A stretch of DNA of 64,000 nt from Rhizobium sp. EC-SD404 (GTDB taxonomy: Bacteria > Pseudomonadota > Alphaproteobacteria > Rhizobiales > Rhizobiaceae), in the NCBI RefSeq assembly GCF_902498825.1, contig NZ_LR701459.1, positions 310,001 through 374,000 of the forward strand. Reading direction: 5' to 3'. Shown one piece after another: positions 27,953 to 39,987 of this stretch. Under the pieces are notes generated by a model. It searched no databases and was not told the DNA's origin. It worked only from the letters and a program-made list of their open reading frames with translations. Position 1 is the stretch's first letter; each line of letters starts with the position of its first letter. Made by a program: the position numbers and the translations under genes.

Positions 27953-28324
27953 TCAGCCGCGGACGAGCTTGGGTTTCTTGTCCAGCACGCGCAGCACGGT
28001 TTCCAACTCATGTCCCCTTTTGAGGATCGTACCGTTTGCTGCCACCACGCTGAATGCGCCTTGGCGACGGGCATTGCGCGGGCATTTCTCGATTCTGTAA
28101 AGCGGCACCTCGCTGGTGCGCCGGAATGCGGAGAAAACGGCCTTGTCGCGCAGGTGGTCGAGCGCGTAGTCCCGCCACTCGCCTGCAGCGACCATGCGGC
28201 CGTACAGTCTCAGGATCGTATCGAGTTCGCGTCGATGGAACGTGACGGGAAGAGGATCGGTACCGCTCTTGTAGTCCGTCATATGGACGATAGTTGCGCC
28301 CTGATCTGGGACGTGATCCGTCAT
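27953..28324 (-). CDS. DUF2794 domain protein
   Basis: AGGAGA sits just before the ATG at 28324, giving 123 residues. FHRRELDTILRLYGRMVAAGEWRDYALD and EVPLYRIEK match the alphaproteobacterial DUF2794 family, a small soluble protein of unknown function. The frame is open further upstream, but only this start has a ribosome-binding site and family sequence. Confidence 0.87.
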   Translation of the reverse strand: MTDHVPDQGATIVHMTDYKSGTDPLPVTFHRRELDTILRLYGRMVAAGEWRDYALDHLRDKAVFSAFRRTSEVPLYRIEKCPRNARRQGAFSVVAANGTILKRGHELETVLRVLDKKPKLVRG

Positions 28325-28544
28325 CGGGTCTCCTGGGATTTCCGACCTTGGCCATGACAAGCGTGTGACAGTTTGCCAGCGCATTGCCAAAATGCAAGGA
28401 AAAGAAAGCGTTAACAGGCCGATCACGAAAGGCGACGGACAGCCGCACCAAGTGAACCAAAACGGGGTTTTGAGCAGCTTTTGGCCGCAATTGAGCCGCA
28501 ACGCCGCCCGATTTGGAGACGAGATTGTCATCGTTGCCTCAGAC

Positions 28545-28655
28545 GGCTCGGTCCGGTGACTTTCGAATTCAAAGCCCCCCAGCCCCTCGAAACCGCTGGG
28601 CCGAGCCAACTCTCCGAAGCAATTTTCGAAAAGGTCGCTACGGCGGCCTTTTTTT
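28545..28655 (+). ncRNA. Candidate small RNA ending in an intrinsic terminator
   Basis: GGCTCGG (28545-28551) pairs with CCGAGCC (28601-28607). Inside, CTTT/AAAG (28560-28563, 28571-28574) and CCCAGC/GCTGGG (28578-28583, 28595-28600) form two hairpins, giving a three-way junction. The terminator at 28629-28655 follows. The 5' end is not defined. The structure might instead be a leader element on the minus strand. No known RNA family was recognised. Confidence 0.3.
28629..28655. terminator. Strong intrinsic terminator, plus-strand U-tract of seven
   Basis: AAAAGGTCGC (28629-28638), TACG loop, GCGGCCTTTT (28643-28652) form a ten-bp stem with one wobble pair, then more T. Read on the plus strand it is a textbook terminator, but no plus-strand gene precedes it. 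Read on the minus strand it also ends with TTTT and lies 43 bases after the DUF1223 stop. Confidence 0.85.
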
Positions 28656-28697
28656 ATGGCTGGCGCCTAGTCGGACCGGCAATCATTTGGTTGTCGC

Positions 28698-29462
28698 CTA
28701 GGATTTGATGAGCGCAGCCCCGATAATGGCTCCCGGCGCGCGGTCGTCGACCATCCTCTGCAGCAGGATCGCGCCGTTTCGATTGTCCCAATCGTCGATC
28801 ATCATATCCGGAAGCGTGATACGCTCGGCGTCCCCCTTCCATACTCCCACGATCTGAACTTCGCGCACGCTGTTCACATAGGTGTAGCTTGCGCCGTCAT
28901 TCTCACCGGCTTCGATCGGTACGATGTTCTCGCGGTCGAATACGACCAGCATCACATGGGCCTTTCCCTCGCCTTCGCCGACATCGATGACGAGTGTGTC
29001 GTCGTCGTGGGCGACGTCGACATCGACGACGAGGCCACGGCCGTCTCGCTCCATGGCCGAGAGGGTGGTGTCGATATGGCCGCGTGAGGCGCCATTGACG
29101 TGGTCACGGCCATTGAGGACGGCCTGGGGGGTGTAGACGCTCTTGCGTTCGAAGGTCGTCGCATAGGCCTTCTGGCGGGCCGTGTTCTCGGGTGAGGCGA
29201 GCGTGTCCTTCCAGCCGAGATAGTTCCAGTAGTCGACGTGGTAGGCGAGTGCGATCACGTTGCCCTCAGCCGCCAGATCCGCAAGCACGGCGTCGGCCGG
29301 TGGGCAGGAGGAGCACCCCTGGCTGGTGAACAGCTCGACGACGCCCTCGGGTTTCTCTTGGGCCTGTGCGAGCGACTCGGGAAACGACGCTTGGCCCAAG
29401 GCGAGGGACGCCAGGACCAATGCGCGCGCAATTTCTGATCTGACCATCATCAACTTGACCAT
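28698..29462 (-). CDS. DUF1223 secreted thioredoxin-like protein
   Basis: From the ATG at 29462 (others at 29450 and 29447) the 254-residue protein has a signal peptide ending near QAQE. VVELFTSQGCSSCPPAD gives a CxxC motif in the DUF1223 family, and YHVDYWNYLGWKD is its second hallmark. The fold is predicted thioredoxin-like and periplasmic; the substrate is unknown. It is a single minus-strand gene between acnA and a terminator. Confidence 0.85.
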   Translation of the reverse strand: MVKLMMVRSEIARALVLASLALGQASFPESLAQAQEKPEGVVELFTSQGCSSCPPADAVLADLAAEGNVIALAYHVDYWNYLGWKDTLASPENTARQKAYATTFERKSVYTPQAVLNGRDHVNGASRGHIDTTLSAMERDGRGLVVDVDVAHDDDTLVIDVGEGEGKAHVMLVVFDRENIVPIEAGENDGASYTYVNSVREVQIVGVWKGDAERITLPDMMIDDWDNRNGAILLQRMVDDRAPGAIIGAALIKS

Positions 29463-29562
29463 TCTGGCGCACGCCATGGCGCATGTCGCCCGGTTCTGAA
29501 GCGTCCGGGCTTCCCAATGCGCTCTCCAATCCAGAAAAACGCTACAGGCCGTGCGGATCAAG

Positions 29563-29614
29563 AAAAAGTCACGTTCGAGTGACGCGCGCGCCCCGAATTC
29601 TGCATCCGGGGCGC
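29563..29614 (-). terminator. Tandem hairpins terminating acnA
   Basis: On the minus strand, 48 bases after the acnA stop, arms at 29607-29614 and 29588-29595 (GCGCCCCG/CGGGGCGC) form a first hairpin. GTCAC/GTGAC (29579-29583, 29568-29572) forms a second, followed directly by TTTTTC. Confidence 0.75.
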
Positions 29615-29661
29615 ACTTTGATGTCGAAGCTTGAGGCCGCATCAAACGGCCTCAAGAGATA

Positions 29662-32352
<2,691 letters not shown>

Positions 32353-32651
32353 GTGAAACCCCGTCTTCGTCTGATCAGCCGAAGCTGCCGGGCGAACGCC
32401 TATGCGCTTGATCCCGTGAGGGATGCGCGAGGATGCGGGTACGGTCATTTCCGCTGTCCGCCCGTGATCGTGAATGCCTTTTTGGCAGATCATGTTCGGC
32501 GCATGGATGGTGATCACGCCGACCGCTGGCGTGGTTGCAGGCCTTATAGATAATTTCTATGAAGGGTGCCAGTGCATCGGGGCAAAATGCGAAGGTTTTC
32601 GCAGCGTCGCTGCAAGCTGCCCTCACGGGCAATTTCGCCCAGGGGAAACGC
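32353..32651. other. 299-base divergent promoter region acnA/ccmA
   Basis: Both acnA (minus, TTG start) and ccmA (plus) start at its edges. Open frames extend into it from both sides, but neither extension has family sequence. I see no clear operator, riboswitch or hairpin in it. Confidence 0.5.
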
Positions 32652-33272
32652 ATGCGGCTGATCGCCGACAGACTGACGGCAAGCCGGGGAAGCGAACCGA
32701 TCTTCGCCGACCTGTCGCTGACGGTCGAGACGGGCGAAGCACTGATCGTCACGGGTCCGAACGGTATCGGCAAGTCCACGCTTCTGCGGGTCATCGCGGG
32801 ATTGCTCAAGGCCGATTCGGGAACCGTGACGCTGGATGGCGGCCCTGAGGAAGCGGAGACGCTTGCCGAGGCCTGCCATTACCTCGGGCATCGCAACGGC
32901 ATGAAGCGCGAACTGACGGTAGCCGAGAACCTGAGCTTCTGGCAGCGCTTCATGGCTGCTCCGGCTCTGGCCGTCGAAGAGGCGGCCGATGCCGTGGGGC
33001 TCGCAACGGTCCTGTCGCTGCCCTACGGATATTTGTCGGCAGGCCAGCAGCGCCGGATCGCGATGGCGCGGCTTCTCGTCTCGCATCGGCCGATCTGGAT
33101 CCTCGATGAGCCGACCGCCGCGCTGGACGTCGCTTCGGAAGCGCGATTCGGCGGCATGGTCGAGGCCCATCTGCGCACGGGAGGTCTCGCCCTCATCGCC
33201 ACCCACCAGCCGCTCGCGATTTCGACGCAGCGCGAATTCGCCATGACGGCCGGCCTGTCGGTGAGCGTATGA
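32652..33272 (+). CDS. ccmA: Heme exporter ATP-binding protein CcmA
   Basis: AGGGGAAA before the ATG at 32652 fixes the start and gives 206 residues, the normal CcmA size. GPNGIGKST, LSAGQQRR and ILDEPTAALD are the Walker A, signature and Walker B motifs. CcmA drives release of holo-CcmE from the CcmBC complex in cytochrome c maturation. It overlaps ccmB by four bases. Confidence 0.96.
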   Translation: MRLIADRLTASRGSEPIFADLSLTVETGEALIVTGPNGIGKSTLLRVIAGLLKADSGTVTLDGGPEEAETLAEACHYLGHRNGMKRELTVAENLSFWQRFMAAPALAVEEAADAVGLATVLSLPYGYLSAGQQRRIAMARLLVSHRPIWILDEPTAALDVASEARFGGMVEAHLRTGGLALIATHQPLAISTQREFAMTAGLSVSV

Positions 33273-33928
33273 GAGCGCTAATCCTGCGCGACATCCGGCT
33301 CGGCATACGTGCCGGTGGCGGGGCGCTCATCGGGGTGCTGTTCTTCCTCACTGTGATTGCCGTGGTGCCCTTCGGCGTCGGACCGGATCTCAACCTTCTT
33401 GCCCGAATTGGGCCTGCGATGCTGTGGATCGGCGCGCTGCTCGCCTCGCTTCTCGGTCTGGATCGGCTGTTCCAGGCCGACCGAGAGGATGGCGCGCTTG
33501 ATATCCTGCTGATGCAGGAGCATCCGCTGATCCTCACGGTCTTCGCCAAGTGCCTGGCGCACTGGATCGCAACCGGCCTGCCGCTGGTGCTGGCTGCACC
33601 GCTGCTTGCGCTCTTCATGAATGTCGAGCCGCTGGCGATCGGGGCTGCGACCCTTACGCTCGCCGTCGGCACGCCGGCTATCACCTTCATCGGGGCTGTC
33701 GGAGCGGCTGTCGCCGTGTCGCTGCCCCGGGGCGGGCTTCTCGTCTCCATCCTCGTCCTGCCACTGACGGTACCCGTGCTCGTTTTCGGGGTGAGCGCCA
33801 TCTATGCGGCGGTGGAAGAGCCGGCGCCTTTCATGCCGCCTTTCCTCATTCTTGCTGCGATCACGTTGTTCTTTGCCGTGCTCGGGCCCCTTGCCGCCGC
33901 TGCGGCATTGCGCGCATCAACCGACTGA
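33269..33928 (+). CDS. ccmB: Heme exporter membrane protein CcmB
   Basis: The 219-residue protein has six hydrophobic spans. It contains FFLTVIAVVPFGVGPD in the first loop and LDRLFQADREDGALD, both CcmB signatures. It is the membrane partner of CcmA. It is coupled to ccmA and followed by ccmC after 47 bases. Confidence 0.96.
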   Translation: MRALILRDIRLGIRAGGGALIGVLFFLTVIAVVPFGVGPDLNLLARIGPAMLWIGALLASLLGLDRLFQADREDGALDILLMQEHPLILTVFAKCLAHWIATGLPLVLAAPLLALFMNVEPLAIGAATLTLAVGTPAITFIGAVGAAVAVSLPRGGLLVSILVLPLTVPVLVFGVSAIYAAVEEPAPFMPPFLILAAITLFFAVLGPLAAAAALRASTD

Positions 33929-33975
33929 GCCGGGCGCGTTGCTGCCTGTCACGATCCGCGATATGAGTTTCAGGA

Positions 33976-34728
33976 ATGAGCGACACGAGCCTATCCATCG
34001 GACGCATCGGCGATCTGGCGAACCCCACCCGGTTTCTTGCCCTGGCGGGGCGATTGTTGCCATGGCTCGTGGCCCTGACGGTTATTTCGTTCGCCGTCGG
34101 GCTTTGGATGAGCTTCCAGGCGCCTGAGGATTATCAGCAAGGTGCCACCATCCGCATCATGTTCGTCCACGTGCCTTCGGCCTGGCTTGCGATGATGTGC
34201 TACACGGTGATGGCTGCCTCGGCGATCGGCACGCTCGTCTGGCGTCACCCGCTTGCGGATGTCTCGGCGCGCGCCGCAGCACCGATCGGCGCTGCTTTCA
34301 CCGTTCTGGCGCTCATCACCGGTTCGCTCTGGGGCAAGCCCATGTGGGGCACCTGGTGGGTGTGGGATGCGCGGCTGACATCGGTTTTCGTGCTGCTTCT
34401 CATGTATCTCGGGCTGATCGCCCTGCAGCGGGCGATGGACGATCCGACGAAGTCGGCGCGGCTCTCGGCGATCCTGATCCTCGTCGGTTTCATCAACATT
34501 CCGATCATCAAGTTCTCGGTCGACTGGTGGAACACCTTGCACCAGCCGGCGAGCGTGGTTCGGCTCGACGGACCGACGATCCACCCGTCGATGCTGTACC
34601 CACTGCTGGTCATGGCGGTCGCCTTTACGCTGCTCTTCTTCACGCTGCATATGGCTGCCATGCGCAACGAGATCTGGCGCCGGCGGGTCGCGGCACTGCG
34701 CCGCCAAGTGGCACGGCAGGCGGCCTGA
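33976..34728 (+). CDS. ccmC: Heme-handling protein CcmC
   Basis: The 250-residue inner-membrane protein has six spans. WGKPMWGTWWVWDARLTS is the Trp-rich WWD periplasmic motif, flanked by conserved His in IMFVHVPSAW and WNTLHQPAS. It loads heme onto CcmE. It lies in the ccmABCDG operon. Confidence 0.97.
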   Translation: MSDTSLSIGRIGDLANPTRFLALAGRLLPWLVALTVISFAVGLWMSFQAPEDYQQGATIRIMFVHVPSAWLAMMCYTVMAASAIGTLVWRHPLADVSARAAAPIGAAFTVLALITGSLWGKPMWGTWWVWDARLTSVFVLLLMYLGLIALQRAMDDPTKSARLSAILILVGFINIPIIKFSVDWWNTLHQPASVVRLDGPTIHPSMLYPLLVMAVAFTLLFFTLHMAAMRNEIWRRRVAALRRQVARQAA

Positions 34729-34737
34729 GGCGGGATC

Positions 34738-34908
34738 ATGCAGTATTTCGGATTTATCTTCGCGTCCTACGCCATCACCGCCCTCGTGCTTGGCGCCTTG
34801 GTCGTGTGGGTCATCATGGACCATCGCGGGCGTCGGGCAGAGCTATCGGCGCTTGAAGCGCAAGGCATTCGCAGGCGCTCCGAACGCGCGGGTGACAGCG
34901 ACCGATGA
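34738..34908 (+). CDS. ccmD: Heme exporter protein CcmD (small)
   Basis: A 56-residue frame begins MQYFGFIFASYAITAL, with one membrane span (about 5-27) and a basic cytoplasmic tail (DHRGRRAELSALEAQGIRRRSER). Size, topology and position between ccmC and ccmG identify it. CcmD helps release holo-CcmE from CcmABC. Its TGA overlaps the ccmG ATG at 34905. Confidence 0.93.
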   Translation: MQYFGFIFASYAITALVLGALVVWVIMDHRGRRAELSALEAQGIRRRSERAGDSDR

Positions 34909-35522
34909 GCGAAGCCCCGATCGAGGAGCGCGACGAGGCTGCAGGTCCGGCCAAGCGCAACAATGGACGGGCGCGACTGATCGCGCTGCTGCCTCTCATC
35001 ATCTTCGGTGCATTGGCGGCGGTTTTTCTGGGCCAGCTTCTGTCGGGCCGCGACGCATCGGTCATCCCGTCCGCCCTGGTCGGCCAACCGGCGCCTGTGC
35101 TCGAACTGCCGGCACTGTCTGGGCTCACCCGCGACGGAACGCCGGTGCCTGCACTGACGAATGCCGCGATGGACGGGCAACTGACCCTCGTCAACGTCTG
35201 GGCATCCTGGTGCGTGCCGTGCCGGCAGGAACACCCGCTCCTGATGGAGCTTGCCGCGCAGGAAGATGTTCAGGTGGTGGGGATCAACTACAAGGACCAG
35301 AACGAAAACGCGATCCGCTTCCTCGGCGAGCTCGGCAATCCCTATGATGCCGTCGGCGTGGACGACAACGGACGCACGGCGATCGACTGGGGCGTTTATG
35401 GCGTGCCCGAGAGCTATCTGGTCGGGCCAGACGGCACGATCCTCTACAAGAAGGTCGGCCCGTTCTCTCCGGAAACCTATCTGACCGAGCTGTTGCCGGC
35501 GATCGAAGCGGCGCGCCAATAA
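34905..35522 (+). CDS. ccmG: Thiol:disulfide interchange protein CcmG/DsbE
   Basis: The 205-residue protein has an N-terminal membrane anchor (about 25-45) and a periplasmic thioredoxin domain with WCVPC (Cys103, Cys106) and the GVPESYLVGPDG cis-Pro region. It reduces apocytochrome c cysteines before heme attachment. It is last in the ccm operon and convergent with yciB, six bases away. Confidence 0.96.
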   Translation: MSEAPIEERDEAAGPAKRNNGRARLIALLPLIIFGALAAVFLGQLLSGRDASVIPSALVGQPAPVLELPALSGLTRDGTPVPALTNAAMDGQLTLVNVWASWCVPCRQEHPLLMELAAQEDVQVVGINYKDQNENAIRFLGELGNPYDAVGVDDNGRTAIDWGVYGVPESYLVGPDGTILYKKVGPFSPETYLTELLPAIEAARQ

Positions 35523-35528
35523 GCCCGA

Positions 35529-36206
35529 TCAGCCCTCGGTCGGCTTCTCCATTGCCTTCTCGGCCGCCTCTTCCTTCGGCTCCAGGGAATGACGCATGAT
35601 CAGGGGCATCTGCGCCATGGTGAAGGCGATGGTGATCGGCATCGTTCCCCAGACCTTGAAAGCGACCCAGAAGTCAGTCGAGAAGGCGCGCCAGACGACT
35701 TCGTTGAGGACCGCGAGGAATAGAAAGAACACGCCCCAGCGAAGCGTGAGCTTGCGCCAGCCTTCGCTGTCGAGCTTGAAGGCGCTGTCGAAGACGTAGC
35801 CGAGCAGCGACTTTCCGAAATACAATCCGCCGAGCAGGATCGCCCCGAACATCGTGTTCACGATGGTCGGCTTCATCTTGATGAAGGTCTCGTTCTGCAG
35901 ATAGAGCGTCAGCGCGCCGAAGATGAAGACCACGACACCGGAGATCAGCGGCATCATCGGCACGGTGCGCAGCAACAGCCAGGACACGATCAGCGACAGG
36001 GCTGTCGCGACCATGAAGAGCCCGGTCGCGATGAAGATCGGATCGCCGAGATCGGCCAGCATCGGAAACGTGGATGCCAGCCAGTCGCCGCGCGAATTGG
36101 CGAAGAAGAAGACGAGCAGGGGGCCAAGCTCGAGCACGAGCTTGAGGAGCGGGTGCGGCTCGGCCTTCTTGGCCGGTGCCACGGGTTCGATCGGTTCGAC
36201 GCTCAT
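35529..36206 (-). CDS. yciB: Inner membrane septation protein A-like (YciB/IspZ)
   Basis: The 225-residue protein has five to six spans and begins its conserved part with [17 protein letters not shown], followed by [30 protein letters not shown]. This is the YciB/IspA family linked to septation and envelope synthesis. A Glu/Ala/Lys-rich C-terminus follows NEVVWR and FWVAFKVWG. It lies 78 bases downstream of ftsY, as in other rhizobia. Confidence 0.94.
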   Translation of the reverse strand: MSVEPIEPVAPAKKAEPHPLLKLVLELGPLLVFFFANSRGDWLASTFPMLADLGDPIFIATGLFMVATALSLIVSWLLLRTVPMMPLISGVVVFIFGALTLYLQNETFIKMKPTIVNTMFGAILLGGLYFGKSLLGYVFDSAFKLDSEGWRKLTLRWGVFFLFLAVLNEVVWRAFSTDFWVAFKVWGTMPITIAFTMAQMPLIMRHSLEPKEEAAEKAMEKPTEG

Positions 36207-36284
36207 GCGGGCCTCTTTGATCCTGCTGTTCTCGGTTTGCTGTCTGCACGTCCAAGGCGACGCATTCGTGGCAGCCGACGCATT

Positions 36285-37715
36285 CTATTTCAGCGGTGTT
36301 CCCGCAATCGCTGCCGCAAATTCGCGTGCTTCGAACGGCTCGAGATCGTCGATACCTTCCCCGACGCCGATGAAATAGACAGGCAATTTGTGCTTGGCGG
36401 CGATGGCAACGAGGATGCCGCCGCGGGCCGAGCCATCAAGCTTCGTCATGACGAGGCCGTTGACGCCTGCGACGTTCTTGAAGATTTCGACCTGGTTCAG
36501 CGCATTTTGGCCGGTCGTCGCATCGAGCGTCTGTAGCACGGTGTGCGGCGCGTCCGGGTCGAGCTTGCCGAGCACGCGCACCACCTTTTCCAGTTCCGCC
36601 ATCAGCTCCGTCTTGTTTTGCAGACGGCCCGCCGTATCGACGATGACGACGTCAGAGCCGTTGGCTTTCGCCTTTTCGAAGGCGTCGTAGGCGAGGCCGG
36701 CAGCGTCGGCGCCAAGCTTGGAGGAGATGACGGTCGAGCCCGTGCGCTCGCCCCAGATCTTCAGCTGCTCGATGGCGGCAGCGCGGAAGGTGTCGCCGGC
36801 GGCGAGCGTGACTTTCAGGCCACCGCGCGTCAACTTGGAGGCGAGCTTGCCGATCGTCGTCGTCTTGCCGGTGCCGTTGACGCCGACCACGAGAATGACA
36901 TGCGGCTTATGGTCGAGATTGAGTTCGAGCGGCCTTGCGACGGGCGCCAGCACCTTTTCGATCTCACTTGCCATGATCTTGGCGACGTCGGCGGAATCGA
37001 CGCTCTTGCCGTAACGGCCGGAGGCGAGCGTGTCGGTGACGCGCATGGCGGTTTCGATGCCGAGATCGGCGCGGATCAGCACGTCCTCCAGATCCTGCAG
37101 CGTGTCCTCGTCCAGCTTCCGCTTGGTGAAGATCGAGGTGATCTGGTCGGTCAGCTGCGCCGAGGTGCGCGAGAGGCCCTGGCGCAGGCGCTGGAACCAG
37201 GAAAGCTTCTGAGGCGGCGCAATGTCGGTCAGTTCGGTCGATGGCGCAGAGCCACGCGAAATGCGGATGCCGCCTTCGACGGTCGGCAGAGGTGCCGGGT
37301 CGGTGTCGATGCCATCGGCGGTCGCGGTCGATTCGTCGGCTAAGGAAACGGGCTGGGTATCCTCTTCCGGCTCGTAAGCTTCCAGGTCTGTCGAGGCCTC
37401 GCCTGCCGTCTCGATGGTTTCGGCGATGGGCTCGGGCGTCTCGATCGGCTCTGCCGCGGCATCTGTATGCAGCGTCTCTGGCGTGAAGGCGGGCGCGCCG
37501 TCGATGACGGGTGCCACGGGTGCTTCCACGGGCTCCCGGCGGATCAGCGTGACCGCTGCCACGCTTTCTGCTGTGGGTATGGCCTTCGGCGCAGCGGGTT
37601 CTTCGGTTGGAGCGAGCGGGGCAAGCGTTTCCGGAAGCGCGGCCGCTTCGGCCGGCTTTTCCTCTTCCTTCGTGCGACCGAAGGAGAACATGCGCTTCAC
37701 GAAGCCTAAGGCCAT
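36285..37715 (-). CDS. ftsY: Signal recognition particle receptor FtsY
   Basis: The 476-residue protein has an acidic, Pro/Glu/Ala-rich N-terminal A domain (about 1-150) and an NG domain. [17 protein letters not shown] is the P-loop, DTFRAAA the G2-like box, [10 protein letters not shown] the G3 motif and [10 protein letters not shown] the G4 motif. It docks SRP-ribosome complexes to the membrane; its partner Ffh is encoded at 45.6 kb. It is in a minus-strand cluster with mtaB and dapF. Confidence 0.97.
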   Translation of the reverse strand: MALGFVKRMFSFGRTKEEEKPAEAAALPETLAPLAPTEEPAAPKAIPTAESVAAVTLIRREPVEAPVAPVIDGAPAFTPETLHTDAAAEPIETPEPIAETIETAGEASTDLEAYEPEEDTQPVSLADESTATADGIDTDPAPLPTVEGGIRISRGSAPSTELTDIAPPQKLSWFQRLRQGLSRTSAQLTDQITSIFTKRKLDEDTLQDLEDVLIRADLGIETAMRVTDTLASGRYGKSVDSADVAKIMASEIEKVLAPVARPLELNLDHKPHVILVVGVNGTGKTTTIGKLASKLTRGGLKVTLAAGDTFRAAAIEQLKIWGERTGSTVISSKLGADAAGLAYDAFEKAKANGSDVVIVDTAGRLQNKTELMAELEKVVRVLGKLDPDAPHTVLQTLDATTGQNALNQVEIFKNVAGVNGLVMTKLDGSARGGILVAIAAKHKLPVYFIGVGEGIDDLEPFEAREFAAAIAGTPLK

Positions 37716-37749
37716 AATCTGTCTTTCAGTCCCTTAGGGGTTCGGATGG

Positions 37750-39030
37750 TCACGCGGCCGAGCGGTGTCGGATGTCGGCGCTGAGGATGCCGTCATCATG
37801 GCCGACGATCTCGACGCCGATCAATGTTCCCTGCTGGCCGAGATGTTCGGGAAAGGATGTCAGAGCGAAGTTCTCGGTGCGGCCGAGGCCGGGCTTTTCG
37901 ATCAGAAGCGTCTGCCGCGTGCCGATGAGCGACGTCAGATGCGCGCGGTGGGCTTCGGCACCCTTTGCCCGAAGTCGGCGGGCGCGCTCCTTGATGAGCG
38001 AACGGTCGAGCTGCGGCATGCGGGCGGCCGGCGTGCCCTCGCGCGGGCTATAGGGAAACACGTGGAGGTGCGAGAGGCCACAGACGTCGACGATCGACAG
38101 CGCGTTCTCAAACATCTCCTCGGTCTCGGTCGGAAAACCGGCAATGATGTCGGCGCCAAAGGCGATGTCGGGGCGCAGTCGGCGCACGTCCTCGCAGAAG
38201 CGGATCGCGTCGTCGCGCAGATGGCGCCGCTTCATCCGCTTCAGGATCATGTCGTCGCCGTGCTGCAGGGAAAGATGCAGATGCGGCATGAAGCGCGGCT
38301 CGTCCGCGATCAGCTGCATCAGATGCTCGTCAGCCTCGATGCTGTCGATCGACGACAGGCGGATGCGGGCGAGATCCGGCACCTGGGCGAGGATGGTCCG
38401 CACCAGCTTGCCGAGCGAGGGCTGGCCCGGCAGGTCGGCGCCGTAACTCGTCGCATCGACGCCGGTGATCACCACTTCGATATAGCCGTTGTCGACGAGC
38501 CGGCGGACCTGGTCGACAACGGCGCCCATGGGCACCGAGCGCGAGTTGCCGCGGCCGTAGGGGATGATGCAGAAGGTGCAGCGGTGGTCGCAGCCGTTCT
38601 GCACCTGAACGAAGGCGCGGGCACGGCCTTCGATCGCGTCGACCATCTGCGGCGCGGTTTCCTTCACCGCCATGATGTCGTTGACGCGCACCTTTGCTTC
38701 GGCCGAGACGCCGAAATCGGGCAGCTTGCGGTAGCTCGCCGCCTTCAGCTTCTCCTCGTTGCCGAGAACCACGTCCACTTCGTCCATGCCGGCGAAGGTC
38801 GCCGCCTCGGTCTGGGCGGCGCAGCCTGTCACGATGATGCGCGCATGGGGGTTGTCGCGCCGCGCCTTGCGGATCGCCTGCTTGGCCTGGCGCACGGCTT
38901 CGGACGTCACGGCGCAGGTGTTGACGAGCACGGCGTTGTTGAGGCCGGCCGTCTCGGCCTCGCGCCGCATGATCTCGGACTCGTACGTGTTCAGCCGACA
39001 ACCGAAGGTGAGGATATCGACGCCGCTCAT
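37750..39030 (-). CDS. mtaB: tRNA t6A37 methylthiotransferase MtaB
   Basis: The radical-SAM methylthiotransferase converts t6A37 to ms2t6A37. [14 protein letters not shown] opens the UPF0004 domain, and the radical-SAM cluster is in [30 protein letters not shown] matches the family. The 426-residue length is normal. Its ATG overlaps the dapF stop, so the two are translationally coupled. It works on the t6A made by TsaD at the left edge. Confidence 0.95.
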   Translation of the reverse strand: MSGVDILTFGCRLNTYESEIMRREAETAGLNNAVLVNTCAVTSEAVRQAKQAIRKARRDNPHARIIVTGCAAQTEAATFAGMDEVDVVLGNEEKLKAASYRKLPDFGVSAEAKVRVNDIMAVKETAPQMVDAIEGRARAFVQVQNGCDHRCTFCIIPYGRGNSRSVPMGAVVDQVRRLVDNGYIEVVITGVDATSYGADLPGQPSLGKLVRTILAQVPDLARIRLSSIDSIEADEHLMQLIADEPRFMPHLHLSLQHGDDMILKRMKRRHLRDDAIRFCEDVRRLRPDIAFGADIIAGFPTETEEMFENALSIVDVCGLSHLHVFPYSPREGTPAARMPQLDRSLIKERARRLRAKGAEAHRAHLTSLIGTRQTLLIEKPGLGRTENFALTSFPEHLGQQGTLIGVEIVGHDDGILSADIRHRSAA

Positions 39031-39917
39031 TGGGCGGCCTCGCTCTGCTCGGCGTCACGTCTAAAGGTCCCGGTCCTGGGATCGAGCGTACCGGAGAATT
39101 CCCATTCGGCCGGGCCGGTCATCATCACATGGTTGTTTTGAAGCCACTCGATGACGAGCGGGCCGCCTGGGACATGCACCGTCACGGTTCGGTCGGTCAT
39201 GCGCTTGCGGATAGCGGAAACGGCTGCGGCACAGGCGGCAGAACCGCAGGCGCGCGTCAGCCCGGCACCGCGTTCCCAGGTGCGCAGGGTCATCTCGCTG
39301 CGCGACGTCACCTGCGCGATCGAGATATTGGCGCGTTCCGGAAAAAGCGGGTGATGCTCGAGGATCGGGCCGAAACGATCGAGCTCGTAGCCCCAGACAT
39401 CGTCGTCGACCCAAAAAATCGCATGGGGATTGCCCATGGAGGCGACCGAGGGCGAATGCAGGACCGGCGCGTCGATCGGGCCGATCTGCAGCTCGATCAT
39501 GCGCGTGTCGCGGAATTCCTCAGAGAGCGGGATTTTCTGCCAGTCGAAGATCGGCTCGCCCATGTCGACGGAGATCAGCCCGTCCTCGTGCTCCTGTGCC
39601 GTCAGGATGCCTGCGATGGTCTGGAAGGTGAAGAGCGACTTGCCGGTTTCGGCGCTGAGCGCCTGGACGACACAGCGCATGCCGTTGCCGCAGGCCTGCG
39701 CTTCGGAGCCGTCGCAATTGAGGATGCGCACATAGGCGTCGGTCAGGTCGCGCTTGGGATCGTGGATCGCCATGATCTGGTCGAAACGCGTTGCTGGATC
39801 GGCGGCAAGCGCGATGGCGGCCTCGGGCAATACCTGATCGTCGCGGCCGCGCATGTCGACCACGAGGATCTGGTTGCCCAGTCCATTCATCTTGGCGAAG
39901 GGAACGCCGGCGTTCAT
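39027..39917 (-). CDS. dapF: Diaminopimelate epimerase
   Basis: The enzyme interconverts LL- and meso-diaminopimelate for lysine and peptidoglycan. From the ATG at 39917 the 296-residue protein reads [15 protein letters not shown] and has the catalytic cysteines in [11 protein letters not shown] (Cys76) and TRACGSAAC. The open frame continues upstream to 40523, but that is non-family sequence opposite the metallo-hydrolase gene. Confidence 0.96.
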   Translation of the reverse strand: MNAGVPFAKMNGLGNQILVVDMRGRDDQVLPEAAIALAADPATRFDQIMAIHDPKRDLTDAYVRILNCDGSEAQACGNGMRCVVQALSAETGKSLFTFQTIAGILTAQEHEDGLISVDMGEPIFDWQKIPLSEEFRDTRMIELQIGPIDAPVLHSPSVASMGNPHAIFWVDDDVWGYELDRFGPILEHHPLFPERANISIAQVTSRSEMTLRTWERGAGLTRACGSAACAAAVSAIRKRMTDRTVTVHVPGGPLVIEWLQNNHVMMTGPAEWEFSGTLDPRTGTFRRDAEQSEAAQ

Positions 39918-39987
39918 CGTCTCATCAAGCCTTGTCACTTGCCGGCTTATATGGCCGAAACGGCCTGAGATTACCAGTGCGCGAGGC

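Larger units (their letters stand above)
28325..28697. other. 373-base intergenic region with structured element and terminator
   Basis: It lies between two minus-strand genes (DUF1223 upstream, DUF2794 downstream). It contains a CAAAAC/GTTTTG hairpin near 28457-28472, a three-way-junction-like fold at 28545-28607 and a terminator hairpin at 28629-28652. The DUF2794 promoter must be here too. No convincing protein-coding frame was found. Confidence 0.6.

Noticed and set aside
28545..28607. tRNA-like fold (seven-bp closing stem, seven-base hairpin loop)
   Set aside because: There is no T-arm consensus and no proper D-arm spacing on either strand, so it is not a tRNA; kept only as a candidate structured RNA.
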